From contig CM046333.1 in assembly GCA_025403435.1 (NCBI GenBank), positions 33,935,521 to 33,999,520 of the forward strand: a stretch of 64,000 nt of DNA, written 5' to 3'. This document shows positions 1 to 11,781 of the stretch, one piece after another. The position numbers and the translations under genes are program-made. Each line of letters begins with the position of its first letter. Position 1 is the first letter of the stretch. Source of the DNA: Artocarpus heterophyllus (Eukaryota; Streptophyta; Magnoliopsida; Rosales; Moraceae). The notes under the pieces are model-generated. The model had not been told where the DNA came from and ran no database searches. It was given only the letters and a program-made list of their open reading frames with translations.

Positions 1-2
1 TT

Positions 3-446
3 TATTTGCGAGTAGAGCCAATATGGGGTAGGTATGTTGGGGAACCAGTAAGTCATTATATTTTGAGGTTTCGTCGAACTATGGCACCATTGATTCCACC
101 AGGGTTGCCCTTGGGACGTATTTTTGATTTGATTTGGCGAGATCTGGCAGCGGAAAATACAACAACGAATCCAATATCTTGGAAACTTCCTGAGCTTGGA
201 TGACTTTATTACGGAAGTATGCACACCGAACAAAACGTGGCCGCGCCTATAGAGGATCCCCTAGTGGAGATGGAAGAGGATGATGAAAATGAAGATGATG
301 ACGATAATGAGCTCGAGTTTATTCCAGTACCTCCTGAACCCATCATAGCTAGTGATGACGAGTCTACTGATTCTAGCGAGGAAGAAGAGGAAGACCCCGA
401 GGAGGATCCCGAAAATAGCGATATGTCAGGTGTAGAGTTAGACTAA
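3..446 (+). pseudogene. Acidic leader ORF upstream of gypsy gag, open at left edge
   Basis: One reading frame runs from the window edge to the stop at 444-446, broken only by a TGA at 201-203. The first part is neutral to basic, with PISWKLPELG just before the stop. The second part is strikingly acidic, with DDENEDDDDNELE near its centre and an E/D-rich stretch ending EEDPEEDPENSD. It lies in the + orientation of the chromovirus, in the leader before gag, and is followed by a run of A residues. The 3' LTR has no counterpart, so it is not LTR sequence. I do not recognise a conserved domain. It could be an accessory ORF, a 5' coding exon, or a captured host fragment. The ORF may begin before base 1, and the leucine codon at 6 is not a proven start. 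Confidence 0.45.
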
Positions 447-875
447 AAAAAAAAAAAAGCCTATGAAGGCTCATGTGTATTAAAATGTATATAGATATAT
501 GACTAGTATAGTTTTGATCTTCCTGTCCTTGTATATGAGTGTATCTCTGGCAAGTGATATCCTTCTCGGCGATAGTGTACATGTTAGCCGGAAGAGATAA
601 CTGCTCCTGGAAATGATATGAAATGTTTATGAAAGAAAGTAAAGACTGTATACATGTTATTTTCTTATGTAATGTTTTGTTAATGAGAAATGGAAAAGAA
701 AAGAAAGAAGTTGATGAAATGTATGAGATGAGATATAAAGTTCATGTTGCTGTTCATGTTGGCATGTATTCATATTATTTGATATATATGCATTTATTTA
801 CTGAATGCTATTTAGTTAATAGTATATGCTAACGCAATAATGACACTGTGCAGTAGGCATATAAGATTATTATCG
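447..875 (+). other. Non-coding leader between acidic ORF and gag
   Basis: An A-run (about 447-458) is followed by AT-rich sequence with no convincing coding potential. It ends in a possible splice-acceptor context (branch-like gctaac near 828, then tgtgcag ending at 853) shortly before the gag ATG at 876. An intron linking the acidic ORF to gag is possible but unproven. Confidence 0.4.
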
Positions 876-3800
876 ATGGCGGATGTACCTGGAGAACCTG
901 CGAACCCGGATCTGATGGTCATGATCGTTGAGTTACAATAGAAGCTCCAGGCTCAAGAACGGGAAATGCAAGGACTAAGGGAGCAATTATCTAACCAGCA
1001 TCCCGTACCTGCAGTACGTGTAGACTTTCCACCTCCCGTACCACTACCCCAACAAGTAGAACCAACTGCACCAGCTGTTCCGATAGTACCTACTACTGAA
1101 TTTTATGAAAGGTTCTGACGAATGAAGGCCCTAGAATTTGATGGATCAATAGACCCATTGGAAGCCGATGATTGGCTTACCGGCATAGAGAGGGTTCTGA
1201 AATTTATGGGACTCAGTGATAATGAGAAAGTTTTATGCGCTTCATTTTCTCTCACTAAGGATGCTAGGAGATGGTGGGAATCAGTGGAACGTAGAAGAAA
1301 TGTGGATGAAATGACTTGGCATGATTTCGTAAAGGAATTTGGAAGAGCTTATTTTAATGTGGAAATGATGGCAGCACAGCAAGAGGAATTTAACAATTTT
1401 CGACAAGGCAATATGTCAGTAGCTGAAGCTGTAAGGAGGTTCAACCAATTGGCATGTTTGTGTCCCGAGTTGGTACCTACTGATCGAGAACAGATAAGAA
1501 GATTAATGCGGATGTTTCGAACCGATATTACCCTTATAGTTGACAGTGGAGGGCAAGCCCCTAAAGACGTGGAAGATTGTATTGAACGGGCCATGAGAGT
1601 AGAGTTCAGAATAACCCGTGATAAGGAGGAAAGGGCAAGAATCTTTAAAGCCCAAAAGGAAGAAAAAGCTTTGGCCAAGCAGAGCCAAGTTGTGCAGGTG
1701 AAAGGATAAGGAAGCGTTCCGAGTCAAGGGCAGTCCCAAGGCTATCCAGTTGGATGCAATCGTAATACCAACAATAAGAGGAAATGGAACGTGAATAATT
1801 CAAAGAATTCAAAGGGACAACCCTTGAAAAGGATCAATGATGGATAGAATAGCAAACCTCTCTGTGGTCAATGCGGGAAAAGACATGCAGGAGAATGTAA
1901 AGCTGGCACTAATAAGTGCTACATCTGTGGCAAGGAAGGACATTATGCCAGGAATTGTTTCTCCAATCCCCAAAACCAGAATAATCAAGGTCAACAAAGA
2001 ACCCAGGGAACTCAGTTGCACACAGTCCAAGCTCAGATTGAAGGCCCGAGCATCAATCAGGGACGTTTAGAGGCTCTAGAACCTAGTGGATGGATATATG
2101 CTTACACCAAGAAAGAAGATGATGCGGGGACTTCAACTGTGGTGACAGGTTAGTTTTCTGTTGCCAACACTGATGCCTATGTTCTATTTGATTCTAGAGC
2201 AATGCATTCGTTTGCATCATATAAGTTTGCTAAACGAATAGGAAAGGAAGGGAATAGGATAGAACAAACTTTTAAAACTGCACTCCCTTCTGGGGAAATA
2301 TTAAGTTCTGATTATTGGTTACGCCATATACCGATTATCATTTGTGGAAGGGAATTGTATATTGATTTGATAATAATTGATATACAAGATTATGACGTTA
2401 TCTTGGGAATGGATTTCCTAGGGAAATATACAGCCAAGATTAATTGCCGACACCACAAAATTACATTTCGACCTTCCGGAAGTGAAAAATTTGTGTACTC
2501 AAGAAAGATCCCCAAGGCGCTAATTTCGGCATTAAAAGCAAGGAAGATGTTGGAAAGTGGGTGCACTGGTTATCTGGTAAACTTAGTAAATGAAGAGCAA
2601 GAAGCTCAGTTAAGACCGGAGAATGTTCCCATAGTAAAGGAATTTGTCGACGTGTTTCCCGACGAATTACCGGGCTTACCACTGGAGCGGGAGGTCTCGT
2701 TTGAGATTGACTTAACGCCAGGCACAACTCTGATTTTGAAGGCACCATATCGTATGGCTCCAGGAGAACTCAAAGAGCTTCAAGAACAATTGCAAGAATT
2801 GCTAGAAAAAGGGTTTATTAGGCCAAGCCATTCTCCGTGGGGAGCACCAGTTCTATTTGTCAAGAAGAAAGATGGAACATTACGAATGTGCATTGATTAT
2901 CGAGAATTAAACAAGGTCACGATTAAAAATCAGTACCCACTTCCAAGAATTGATGACTTATTTGATCAACTGAAGGGAGCATCTATGTTTTCGAAGATTG
3001 ACCTACGCTCGGGGTATCATCAACTTCGAGTTAAAGAAAAAGATGTGCTGAAGACGGCGTTTCGAACACGTTATGGGCATTACGAGTTCTGTGTCATGCT
3101 GTTTAGATTGACTAATGCCCCGGTAGCTTTTATGGATCTTATAAATCAAATTTTCAAGGATTATCTCAAAAAAATTGTCATTGTGTTCATCGATGATATC
3201 CTTATTTATTCGAGAACAACGAAGGAACATAAAGAGCACTTGAGGATTACGCTGCAACAATTGAGGAAGCATCAGTTGTACGCCATGTTCTCAAAATGCG
3301 AATTCTGGCTGGAGAAGGTTCATTTCCTAGGACATGTGGTGACACGAGATGGAGTCTCTGTTGATCCTTCCAAAGTCGAAGCAGTAAATAAGTGGCCTAC
3401 ACCGAAGAGTATTACCGAGATCAGGAGTTTCCTCGATTTAGCAGGATATTATCGACGTTTTGTAGAAGGATTCTCCAAACTTGTAGCACCACTCACGGCC
3501 CTTATAAGAAAAATAGCTAAATATGAATGGACCAAGAAGTGCGAAGAGAGTTTCCAAGAACTAAAAAGATGACTTACAAGTGCCCCGGTACTAACCATAC
3601 CTGGATCCAAATCTAGGAAATTATGTGATCTACAGTGATGCGTCAAAGTCAGGCTTGGGAGCCGTACTTATGCAAAACGAAAAAGTAATTGCGTACGCAT
3701 CCCGACAGCTGAAGGATCATGAGAGGAATTATCCCACGCACAACTTGGAGTTAGCAGCGGTCGTATTTGCACTGAAGATTTGGCGTCACTATTTGTATGG

Positions 3801-5511
3801 AGATAAGTGTGAGATTTATACAGACCACCAAAGTCTGAAATATATCTTCACGCATAAGGAACTCAACATGAGACAGCGAAGATGGCTAGAACTGGTTAAA
3901 GATTACGACTATGAAATCTTATATCACCCTGAAAAGGCTAATCAAGTGGCCGATGCCCTCCATCATAGAGCAACATCTTCACTTGCAATGGTGCAATTAA
4001 TGCCAAAGCCTCTTCAGAAAGACTTGCTAGAAGCGAGTATAGAGCTAATTACAGGAGGATTAGCCAATTTATTGTTCCTACCTGCAATCCTGGAGAATTT
4101 AAAAGAGCAACAAAAAGCAGACCCATCACTGCTTAGATATAAGTCTGAGGCCTTTGAGAACAAAGGAACAGAGTTTAGCATCTTGGAAGATGGCATTGTC
4201 CATTATAAAGGCAAACTTTGCATTCCCAATGATGAGGAGTTAAAAAGACAGATCTTGAAAGAAGCTCATGAAGTACCATATGTAGCTCATCCAGGAGCTA
4301 CAAAAATGTACCAAGATTTGAAAAAGTACTACTGGTGGCATGGAATGAAGAATGACATTGTGAGATTCATCAGTAAGTGTCTCACGTGTCAAAAGGTGAA
4401 GGCTGAACACCAACGACCCGCAGGTGAACTACAAAAGATAGATATCCCAGAGTGGAAATGGGACCAGATAACAATGGACTTGGTGACAGGGCTACCTAGA
4501 ACTACGGGTGGACATGATGCTATATGGGTAATCATGGATAGATTGACCAAATCATCACACTTTTTACCCATTAAACTCAGCAGTTTCGTGGAACGACTAG
4601 CCAAATTATATGTGGCCCAGGTTGTTAGATACCATGGAGTTTCGAAGTCCATTATTTCTGATCGTGATGGCCGATTCACTTTCAAATTTTGGAGAAGCGT
4701 TCACCAAGCAATGGGGACAAAGCTGACCTTTAGTACAGCTTTCCACCCTCAAATGGATGGTCAGTCAGAAAGGACCATCCAGACTTTGGAAGATATGTTG
4801 AGAGCATGTGTGCTAGATTTCAAAGGAGGATGGGATAAAAAGCTTCCTTTGATCGAATTTACGTACAATAATAGTTACCAAACCTCCATTGGTATGGCTC
4901 CATATGAAGCTCTATATGGAAGAAGATGTAGATCACCATTACATTGGTACGAAACCTGAGAAAAGGCGTTGTCGACCACAGATTTTGTTCAAAGAACAAC
5001 GGAAGATGTAAAGTTAATCCGTTAACGAATGGAAATGGCTTTCAGTCGACAAAAGAGTTATGCTAATCGACGACGGAGACCTTTAGAGTTCTAAGTAGGG
5101 GACTTAGTCTTTTTGAAGATAACACCAATGAAAGGAGTGGTAAGATTCAGAAAAAGGGGAAAACTCAATCCAAGGTACGTTGGACCATATGAAATCTTAG
5201 AAAGAGTAGGTAACGTGGCTTACAAGTTAGTCCTACCTCCTGAAATGGCATCGGTACATAATGTATTCCATGTATCCATGCTAAAAAAGTATGTACCTGA
5301 TCCCTCGCATATACTTTAACATGAGCCTATTGAAGTGCAAGAGAACCTGTCTTATAAAGAGAAACCAGTTCAAATCTTGGCTTGAGAAGAGAAGGAGTTA
5401 AGGAATAAAAAGATACCACTAGTCAAAGTTTTATGGCGTAATCAACAAGTAGAAGAAGCAACCTGGGAACGAGAAGACGAAATGAAAAGAGTCTACCCAG
5501 AATTGTTTTAG
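876..5511 (+). pseudogene. Chromovirus gag-pol polyprotein, degenerate
   Basis: This is a single gag-pol frame starting at ATG 876. In-frame stops lie at 939, 1116, 1707, 1845 and 2151. A TGA at 3570 is followed by a +1 shift into the RNase H/integrase frame, which has stops at 4957 and later and ends with TAG at 5509-5511. Gag has the retrotransposon core (about 1122-1709) and a CCHC knuckle CYICGKEGHYARNC (about 1917-1958). The aspartic protease site reads FDSRAMHSF (about 2188), so the usual glycine of DSG is arginine. RT covers about 2700-3300 with intact FIDDILIYS near 3190. RNase H starts with YSDASKSG at 3628. Integrase has its HHCC zinc region (about 4275-4395) and the D, D and E catalytic blocks near 4470, 4660 and 4770. 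A GPY-like module (5170-5250) precedes a chromodomain-like tail with VLWRNQQVEEATWE. The polyprotein would build virus-like particles and integrate cDNA into chromatin, but this copy cannot be translated whole. Confidence 0.92.
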
Positions 5512-5532
5512 TTTTCGAGGACGAAAATTTTT

Positions 5533-5545
5533 AAGGAGGGTAGAT
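5533..5545 (+). other. Polypurine tract of gypsy element
   Basis: The purine-rich stretch aaggagggtaga lies immediately before the LTR start TGTAATGACT. It follows the conserved gaggacgaaa context seen downstream of many plant gypsy pol genes. Its expected role is priming plus-strand DNA synthesis. Confidence 0.8.
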
Positions 5546-8263
5546 TGTAATGACTAGAAAAAAAAAGTTTATTAATAAAACCTAATATTTAATTGGGTTT
5601 AATTAATGAATTTACCCTTAAAATTGTAACTTTTGTAAAATTGTGATAATATATAAATAAGCAGTATTAATTGAGTATTACATTGTGAATGTGATGTTAT
5701 GATGGATATTTTTTAACACAGATTTTATGAGTTAAATTACTCAAAAATTGTAAATAATATCCATAAAATGAATTTTGTAAGCGAATGAGTACTTAGAATA
5801 CGAGTAAGACATAGAGTCCACTAAAACCCAACCTAGTGTAAAAAGGAGGCCGACGCAGTAAAAGTATACTGCTAAGTGAAAACACATATATGAAAAATGT
5901 TACGTTTGGCCTTCAAAAGTAGACTAAAGGCCAGTAAAATAGTTTACACAGTCTAAGGTTACGAGTTTGCACTAATTTGACTATTGCAATGTAAAAAAAT
6001 ACTGAGTGGTGAAAAATTATACAGTGTAAAATTTTTGAGCCACTAAGTGGACACCCAACAAAATCCTATTGGGCCACCACATCACAAAAAGTGGCCCAAT
6101 CATAATTTGCCATCTCGCAAGCCCATTAATTGTTGATGAGTCACCATAGTTGTGATAAGCTTGTATTAATTTTGAAATAAGCCAAATTTACTCTTATTTT
6201 CTTCCCTCAACATTCGGCAGCCATTGGAGAGCCTTCAAAAAAATATTTTCCAGCCTCAAAACCCTTGCAAAAATTGACCCCAACCTAATTCAAGAAGTAT
6301 AGGTCAAAGGATTTCTTCAAATTTAGGGTAAAACCTAAACTTTTTTCAAGTTTTCTTAGGGTTTGCATGGGTTAAGGAGGGATTTGATTCAAGGTGATTT
6401 TTGCATGAATAATGCTTAGGAAAGAGCTTCAAGGGAGTCTTTGGAAGGCTTGAAGCACAAAATTCCTATTTGGGTAAGTTTTAAACCCTTAAACTTGAAT
6501 TTATGTAATTTTTGTTTTGATCTTTATTATTTCTAAAGCATGTGATGTTTTTAGGCAATGTTTTGATTATATTCCATGAGTATGTGACTTATAGTATGAT
6601 GGTATAGTCAAAATAATGGGTTGTTGATGCAAAATGGTAGTTATGCAACATATGTTATTTTTGTAATTTTAAGGTTAAGTTTTGCAAAAATGGTGTTTTG
6701 GTATGGAAAAGGTTTGGACAAGGGGTGAATCTATCTATGCAGTGGCTGGAAGGTAGTTTTAAAATGGATTTTTACAAAAATATCCTAAGGACTAAATTGA
6801 AAGAAAAAGCTTTCCCTCGGAAGATTTGAAAAATGCCCAAAAACACCCCTAAACAATGAGAATTTGGGAAAAGTTAAAACATGATAGTTGTAGATCTCGA
6901 TGAAACTGTTAGGCCAGGCGAACGGTTCATCGAAAATCACAACCAATTGTGAGATTTTAATTTTTCAAGAATTTCTTAAAAGAGGAAAAAATGTTAAAAT
7001 GGAAAAATATTATTTTTCAAAATGATTTAATATATGGTACTTTGAGTAAAAATATTTCTTATGAAAAATGGAAAATTTTGGTTTAAAGAGATAAATTTTA
7101 GGCCCGGGAGCAAAATTGTCAAAAATTTTCAGTTAGGGGCTAAACTGTAAAGTTTTGCGAAAATGGGGTGTAGATATGAAATAAGGAGATCCGAGCCATT
7201 AGGGTATTATTTTAAAATTAATACGTGACTATTTTTGTTAAAATAACAAGATCGAGCTCGGATAGGTAAGTAGGCTCACGGACGGCAAAATCGTCATTTT
7301 TGCCCGTATAACCCTAACCGTGTCAAATGTTTCAAAAAGGGAAAAAGATATTGATTAGAAAGATTTTTGCCCTTCATTAGAAACGGTAGGGTAGATTAGA
7401 TAGAAATAAGAAAAACCAGTGGTTTCTAGAGTTGTATATAGTTATGCAACTCAGTCCATTAAATAACGATCACTGTGTGTTGAAACATAGTGAATATTGG
7501 CTAATGCTTTGAAATTGGCCAACAGGATCCTAGAAGTTTAGGACGGAGCAAAATCAAGGTTGAATTACCTGACGTTCGAATCAAGTAAGTACCCATCCCA
7601 CCTACAGCATGGAATCGTAAGTATAGAGTGTGACATATGTATATGTATACCTGTGTGTATAACAAGGTATGTACCTATGTGTATGCTATGATATGAGTAT
7701 CTTTAAGTATGTTGGTGTATACCTGTGGATATACATATACCTGTGTGTATATTATATGGTATACTAGTGTGTATGTTAACGTATACCTGTAAGTGTAAAA
7801 GTATGTACCAGTGTATACTATTTTGTACAAGAGTATTTATGTATGGTGTATAACATGCATTTGTCACTTCATGCATGGTATGTTAACCATAATAATTGGG
7901 CTGGTAATTATGTCACCAGAAATTAAGAAAGGTGTCTACCGACTCCTGATTCGAGAGGAGTTCAAGCATATAGTATGGTCACGGTGTTACGTAGACCTAA
8001 GTGCGCAATGGTATGAACACTTGGGCCCTAGTTAAAGATAAGAAATGAAAATGATAAAGAAGGTTTATAAGAAGGCATAAATGGTTCATGCATTTTATTG
8101 AATGAGCATGTGGGTTAAATGGGACTTGCTGGGAGTTGCTAAACTTCACATGAATGACTTGTCCTTAAAAAAAAAAATTCTTGAGTTTTACACCTATACG
8201 TAAGTATATATATATATATATATAAAAGTCTTTCACAGCCTGGAAAAAAAGCGGGTTGTGACA
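5546..8263 (+). repeat. 3' LTR of gypsy chromovirus
   Basis: The LTR begins TGTAATGAC right after the purine tract and ends GTTGTGACA, giving TG...CA termini and about 2.7 kb, long as in Tekay-type elements. Copia sequence resumes at the next base. It contains a decayed tandem block at about 7630-7812 and a TA run near 8205-8224. The segment 7585-8040 is related to the relic at 23930-24870, sharing aacacttgggccctagttaa. The partner LTR is outside the window, so age cannot be estimated. Confidence 0.85.
7630..7812 (+). repeat. Degenerate tandem repeat in gypsy LTR
   Basis: About eight imperfect copies of a unit resembling gtatacctgtgtgtat occur in a row, with variable spacing. Such blocks are common in long plant LTRs. 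No function can be read from the sequence. Confidence 0.65.
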
Positions 8264-9537
8264 ATTACTTCTTCGCTTCAGCCCAAAACTCCTTGAACTT
8301 TTCAAATGATGCATTAGGTAGACATAGCCACATCTCAAGTTATGATCAATAAAAGTGACAACATACTCATACCCTCCTTATTCCTTGATGTTCATAGGAC
8401 CACAAATATCACTATGCACAAGTTCTAGAACCCCTTTGGCTCGATTTCTCTTAGATCTGAATGGTCTTTTGGTCATTTTGCCTTCCAAACAAGACTCACA
8501 TTGTATTGTAGATTCCACCTCTAAATGACTTAATGGTTTATCGCTTACCAACCTTTGAATACTATTCATGCCAATATGACATAATCGCAAGTGCCAAAGA
8601 TAAGTCTTATTAGAGTGAAAAGTTTTAAGTCTTTTAGAGTTATCATTAATCTTAGTCTTTAGCAGTGAGTCTATCTTAGGTTTGATAAAATATAAGTTGT
8701 TTTGCATCCATCCACTATAGATAAAAGATTTATTTTTACGAATTATAACTTTATTATTAAAAGAAATTGAATAAGCATCCTTAAATAAACAAGTGATAGA
8801 AATTAAATTCCTTTTAAGTTTAAGAAAATAAAAACAATTCTTAAAACTAAATTCCTATAACTATCAAAATGAAGATAGACGTCTCCTACTGCTTCAGCCA
8901 ATACTAAGGATTCATTGCCTACCGTAACGTGAAATACTCATGTAGCAAACTTCTCGTTTCCTTGAACCTCTGCAGAGAAATACAAACATAATTAGTCGTT
9001 CTAGAGTCTATGACCTAAGTGTCACTTGATTCTTCAACTAAACATGACTCAACAACCAAAAGTTTGCACTTACCTCCTTTAGATTGAAAGTCCTTGCAAT
9101 TTTCTTTATATGCCTAACCTTTTCGTAGAACAAGCACTTTTGTTTCTTTCAGTTTCTCTTTTTTTTCTTCTTATCCTTGCCCTTTTTTTTTCAAAATAGA
9201 AGACTTCCCATTCTCAGCATTTTGCTTCTTTTCATCACCTAAATTGGAATTGAAACCAAATGCAACCGCCAAGATTGCCTTGCCACCAGCCGTAGCTTCC
9301 TTGATCAAGTTTTCTAACTTCTATAACTGCTTCATCAACTCAGTTAAAGTCACATCTTGTCTTTGCTCAAGTTATACAAATCTTCAAATGGGATGAACTC
9401 CTTAGAGAAGGTCTCAAAGACCATAGTCATCTTTGACTCAGCATTAATGTCGACTCCATAGGTTTGAGCCGTAGTGATATAACCCATAACCAATATCATA
9501 TGCTCCTTTACAGGCATCCCTTGGTCTTTATTCCAGA
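8264..9537 (-). pseudogene. Copia A gag C-terminus to integrase fragment
   Basis: Read on the minus strand, this is the middle of a Ty1/copia gag-pol. It holds gag C-terminal sequence (9537 to about 9300, including VKEHMILVMGY), a lysine-rich linker with a decayed zinc-knuckle region (about 9090-9200), and the protease site (about 9020). The GAG-pre-integrase domain follows (8378-8707, YLWHLRLCHIGMN and CESCLEGKMTKRPF), then the first part of the integrase core. The protease site reads DSRT instead of DSGA. Many frameshifts are present. The chromovirus cuts the low-coordinate end and the CACTA element cuts the high end, where gag resumes at 19907. RT, RNase H and the 3' LTR would lie left of the window. 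Confidence 0.88.
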
Positions 9538-9542
9538 CATGA

Positions 9543-10029
9543 ATCTCAAACCCATCTCTCAAAAGCACATCCAGAAGCTCCCAAAACTACAATCATCGTC
9601 CCTCTCTACCTCCATTCTCCTTAATCTCCTTCCTAATTGTAAGTGTTTTATTAGGTATATTTATAAATAGGTATTGATTTTGTTGATTACCTTTTGGTTT
9701 GTGAATTTATAATCATGATCAGTTTTGAGATATCTTATATAGGATTAATTTAAGGATCAATGAGTATTATTGATCAATGTTTATTGTTTTGTGGATATGA
9801 TTAGTTATTTGGATACGAGTATGATTAATTTGTTTTATAAATGTGATTTATTATTGAATAAGATAGGTATGTGTAATTTGTGGATACTTAAGTATGATTA
9901 GCTATATTGAAATTGATGGGTATGAATAATTTGTGAAATTTTTAAATTTATGGTATGATTTATATATGGTAGGTTAATTAATTTGTGAAATTGTTTTTAA
10001 TTAAATTACAATATATATTTTTTGATTTA
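9543..10029 (+). other. Possible 5' untranslated exon and intron of TNP2 gene
   Basis: A C-rich stretch (9543-9637) ends at a donor-like gtaagtg at 9638. Very AT-rich sequence follows up to an acceptor-like tttgatttag ending at 10030, just before the first recognisable transposase codons. This is what the first exon and intron of a TNP2-type gene would look like. It rests on composition and splice-like signals only. Confidence 0.4.
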
Positions 10030-11781
10030 GGACTTACGAAATGAATAGAAAACGGATGTGAGATTTTTAATTGTCTAAAGAATATGTGAATAGTGTGAAA
10101 GAGTTCTTAAATATTGCCAAAACTTATGCCTATGGTGATAAAATTCAGTGTCATTGTGTTTAATGTGAAAATCATAGATCTCATTCAATTCCAATTGTTA
10201 GAGGACATTTATTTAAAAATAGGATTATAAGTAGTTATCAAACGTGACATTTTCATGATGAGTCTAAGTTCAATCTAACTTTAGTAAATAAAGAAAAGGA
10301 AGCTATTGTGAAAGATATATGGATGATCATGACAACATGGTTGACACAGTCAATGATTTGGAAGAACATTTTTTTTACACTACCTAGACTTGTTTGAGAC
10401 AATGATGAATGATGCTGAGGCACTTGTATGAGGGGTGTATCAATTTCATCAAATTGTCCACTTTAGTTGGATTGTAGAATTTGAAAGCATTGGTTGGGTG
10501 GTCCAATTCTAGTTTTATAAATCTTCTGGAATTTTTAAGAAGGCTTCTACTAAAGGGTAATATATTACTAACTAATATGTATGAGGATAAGAAGACTTTG
10601 AGCACTTTGGGAATAGAGCATGAGAAAATTCATGCTTGTGAAAATGATTGTGTTCTTTATAGGAATGAGTATGAGGACAAGAATTATTGCTCGATTTGTA
10701 AATAGTCAAGGTGGAAGAAAGGAAAGGAGCCAAAAAACGGAAAGCATGGAGTGCAGATGAAGGTGTTGTGGTACATTCCACTGGTACCACATTTGAGGCA
10801 TTTTTTCAGAAACGCAGAGCATGCCAAGAATTTGACATAGCATCATAACAAACAGGTCGATGATAGTATTCTTAGATATCCAGTGGATTCACTGCAATGG
10901 AATACTTTTGAAGCCGATTATCTTGAGTTTAGCATGGATCCAAGAAATAAACATTTTGCTTTGTCGACGGATGGAATGGACCCACATGGTAACATGAGTA
11001 GTAGGCATAGCACTTGGTCCATAATACCTGTAAACTACAATCTCTCTCCAAAATTGTGTATGAAGTGGAAGTTCTCAAAATTGTCTTTATTGATTTTGGG
11101 TCCTCACCAACTAGGGAATGACATTGATGTGTACTTGGCACTGTTAATTGATGACCTAAAAAAACTTGTGAGAAAATAGAATCAAAGTTAGATATGCTTA
11201 CTGAGAAAAGATGTTCACACTCTATGAAACGTTGATATGGACAATTAATGACTTCTCCGCATATGGTAATTTATTTCGTTATTTTGTGAAGAGTTCTATT
11301 GGTTGTCCCTTTTGTATGAAGGAAACGTCTTACAAACGATTAAAGAACAGTAAGAAAACTATTTTCCTAATCATAGACGATGGTTGCCAAAAGATCATTG
11401 TTGCAACAAACAAAAGAAAGCCTTTGATAAAAAATCAAAGAAAAAGACCCTCCTCAACCTTTGATGGGTGAACAAAAATTTGAAATGGTAAAAATGTGAA
11501 AGTGGTACTCGGGAAGAAAAAGCGAGGTAAGGATGAGCCACCGATAGATGGACCATGAAAAAAGATATCAATCTTTTTTGAACTTCAATATCGAAAGACA
11601 GTATTTGTTCATCATTGCTTGGATGCTATGTATATTGAGAAAAACGTTTGTGAATCGATAGTCGGCGTGTTGCTTGACATTCTGGGCGAGACTAAGGATG
11701 GTTAAAAAGCACGGTTGGATCTCATAGAAATGGAAATTAGGCCTAATTTGTTTCCCGAGAAAAAAAGGAACCGCTCTTATT

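Larger units (their letters stand above)
1..8263 (+). mobile_element. Ty3/gypsy chromovirus (Tekay/Del-like), left end outside window
   Basis: The order leader, gag with CCHC knuckle, protease, RT, RNase H, integrase and C-terminal chromodomain-like tail, followed by a purine tract and a long LTR, identifies a Ty3/gypsy chromovirus. The long LTR and the C-terminal tail after the integrase GPY-type module point to the Tekay/Del lineage. The 5' LTR and primer binding site must lie before base 1, because none is seen upstream of gag. At 8264 the sequence switches without a gap to the integrase region of a minus-strand copia element, so this element inserted into that copia. The target duplication cannot be checked without the left end. 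Several stops and a frameshift make it non-autonomous. Lineage assignment is by motif recognition, not by a tree. Confidence 0.9.

Noticed and set aside
1349..1739. Long minus-strand frames opposite the gypsy gag
   Set aside because: They are antisense shadows of gag, which has clear family motifs on the + strand.
7811..8035. 74-codon + strand frame in the gypsy LTR
   Set aside because: It lies within a non-coding LTR next to a tandem repeat block; its decayed relative at 24300-24470 does not keep the frame.
9540..9542. tga at both CACTA junctions as proof of a 3 bp target duplication
   Set aside because: A three-base match is easily chance, and the element lacks its left terminus at this point, so it was kept only as a hint.
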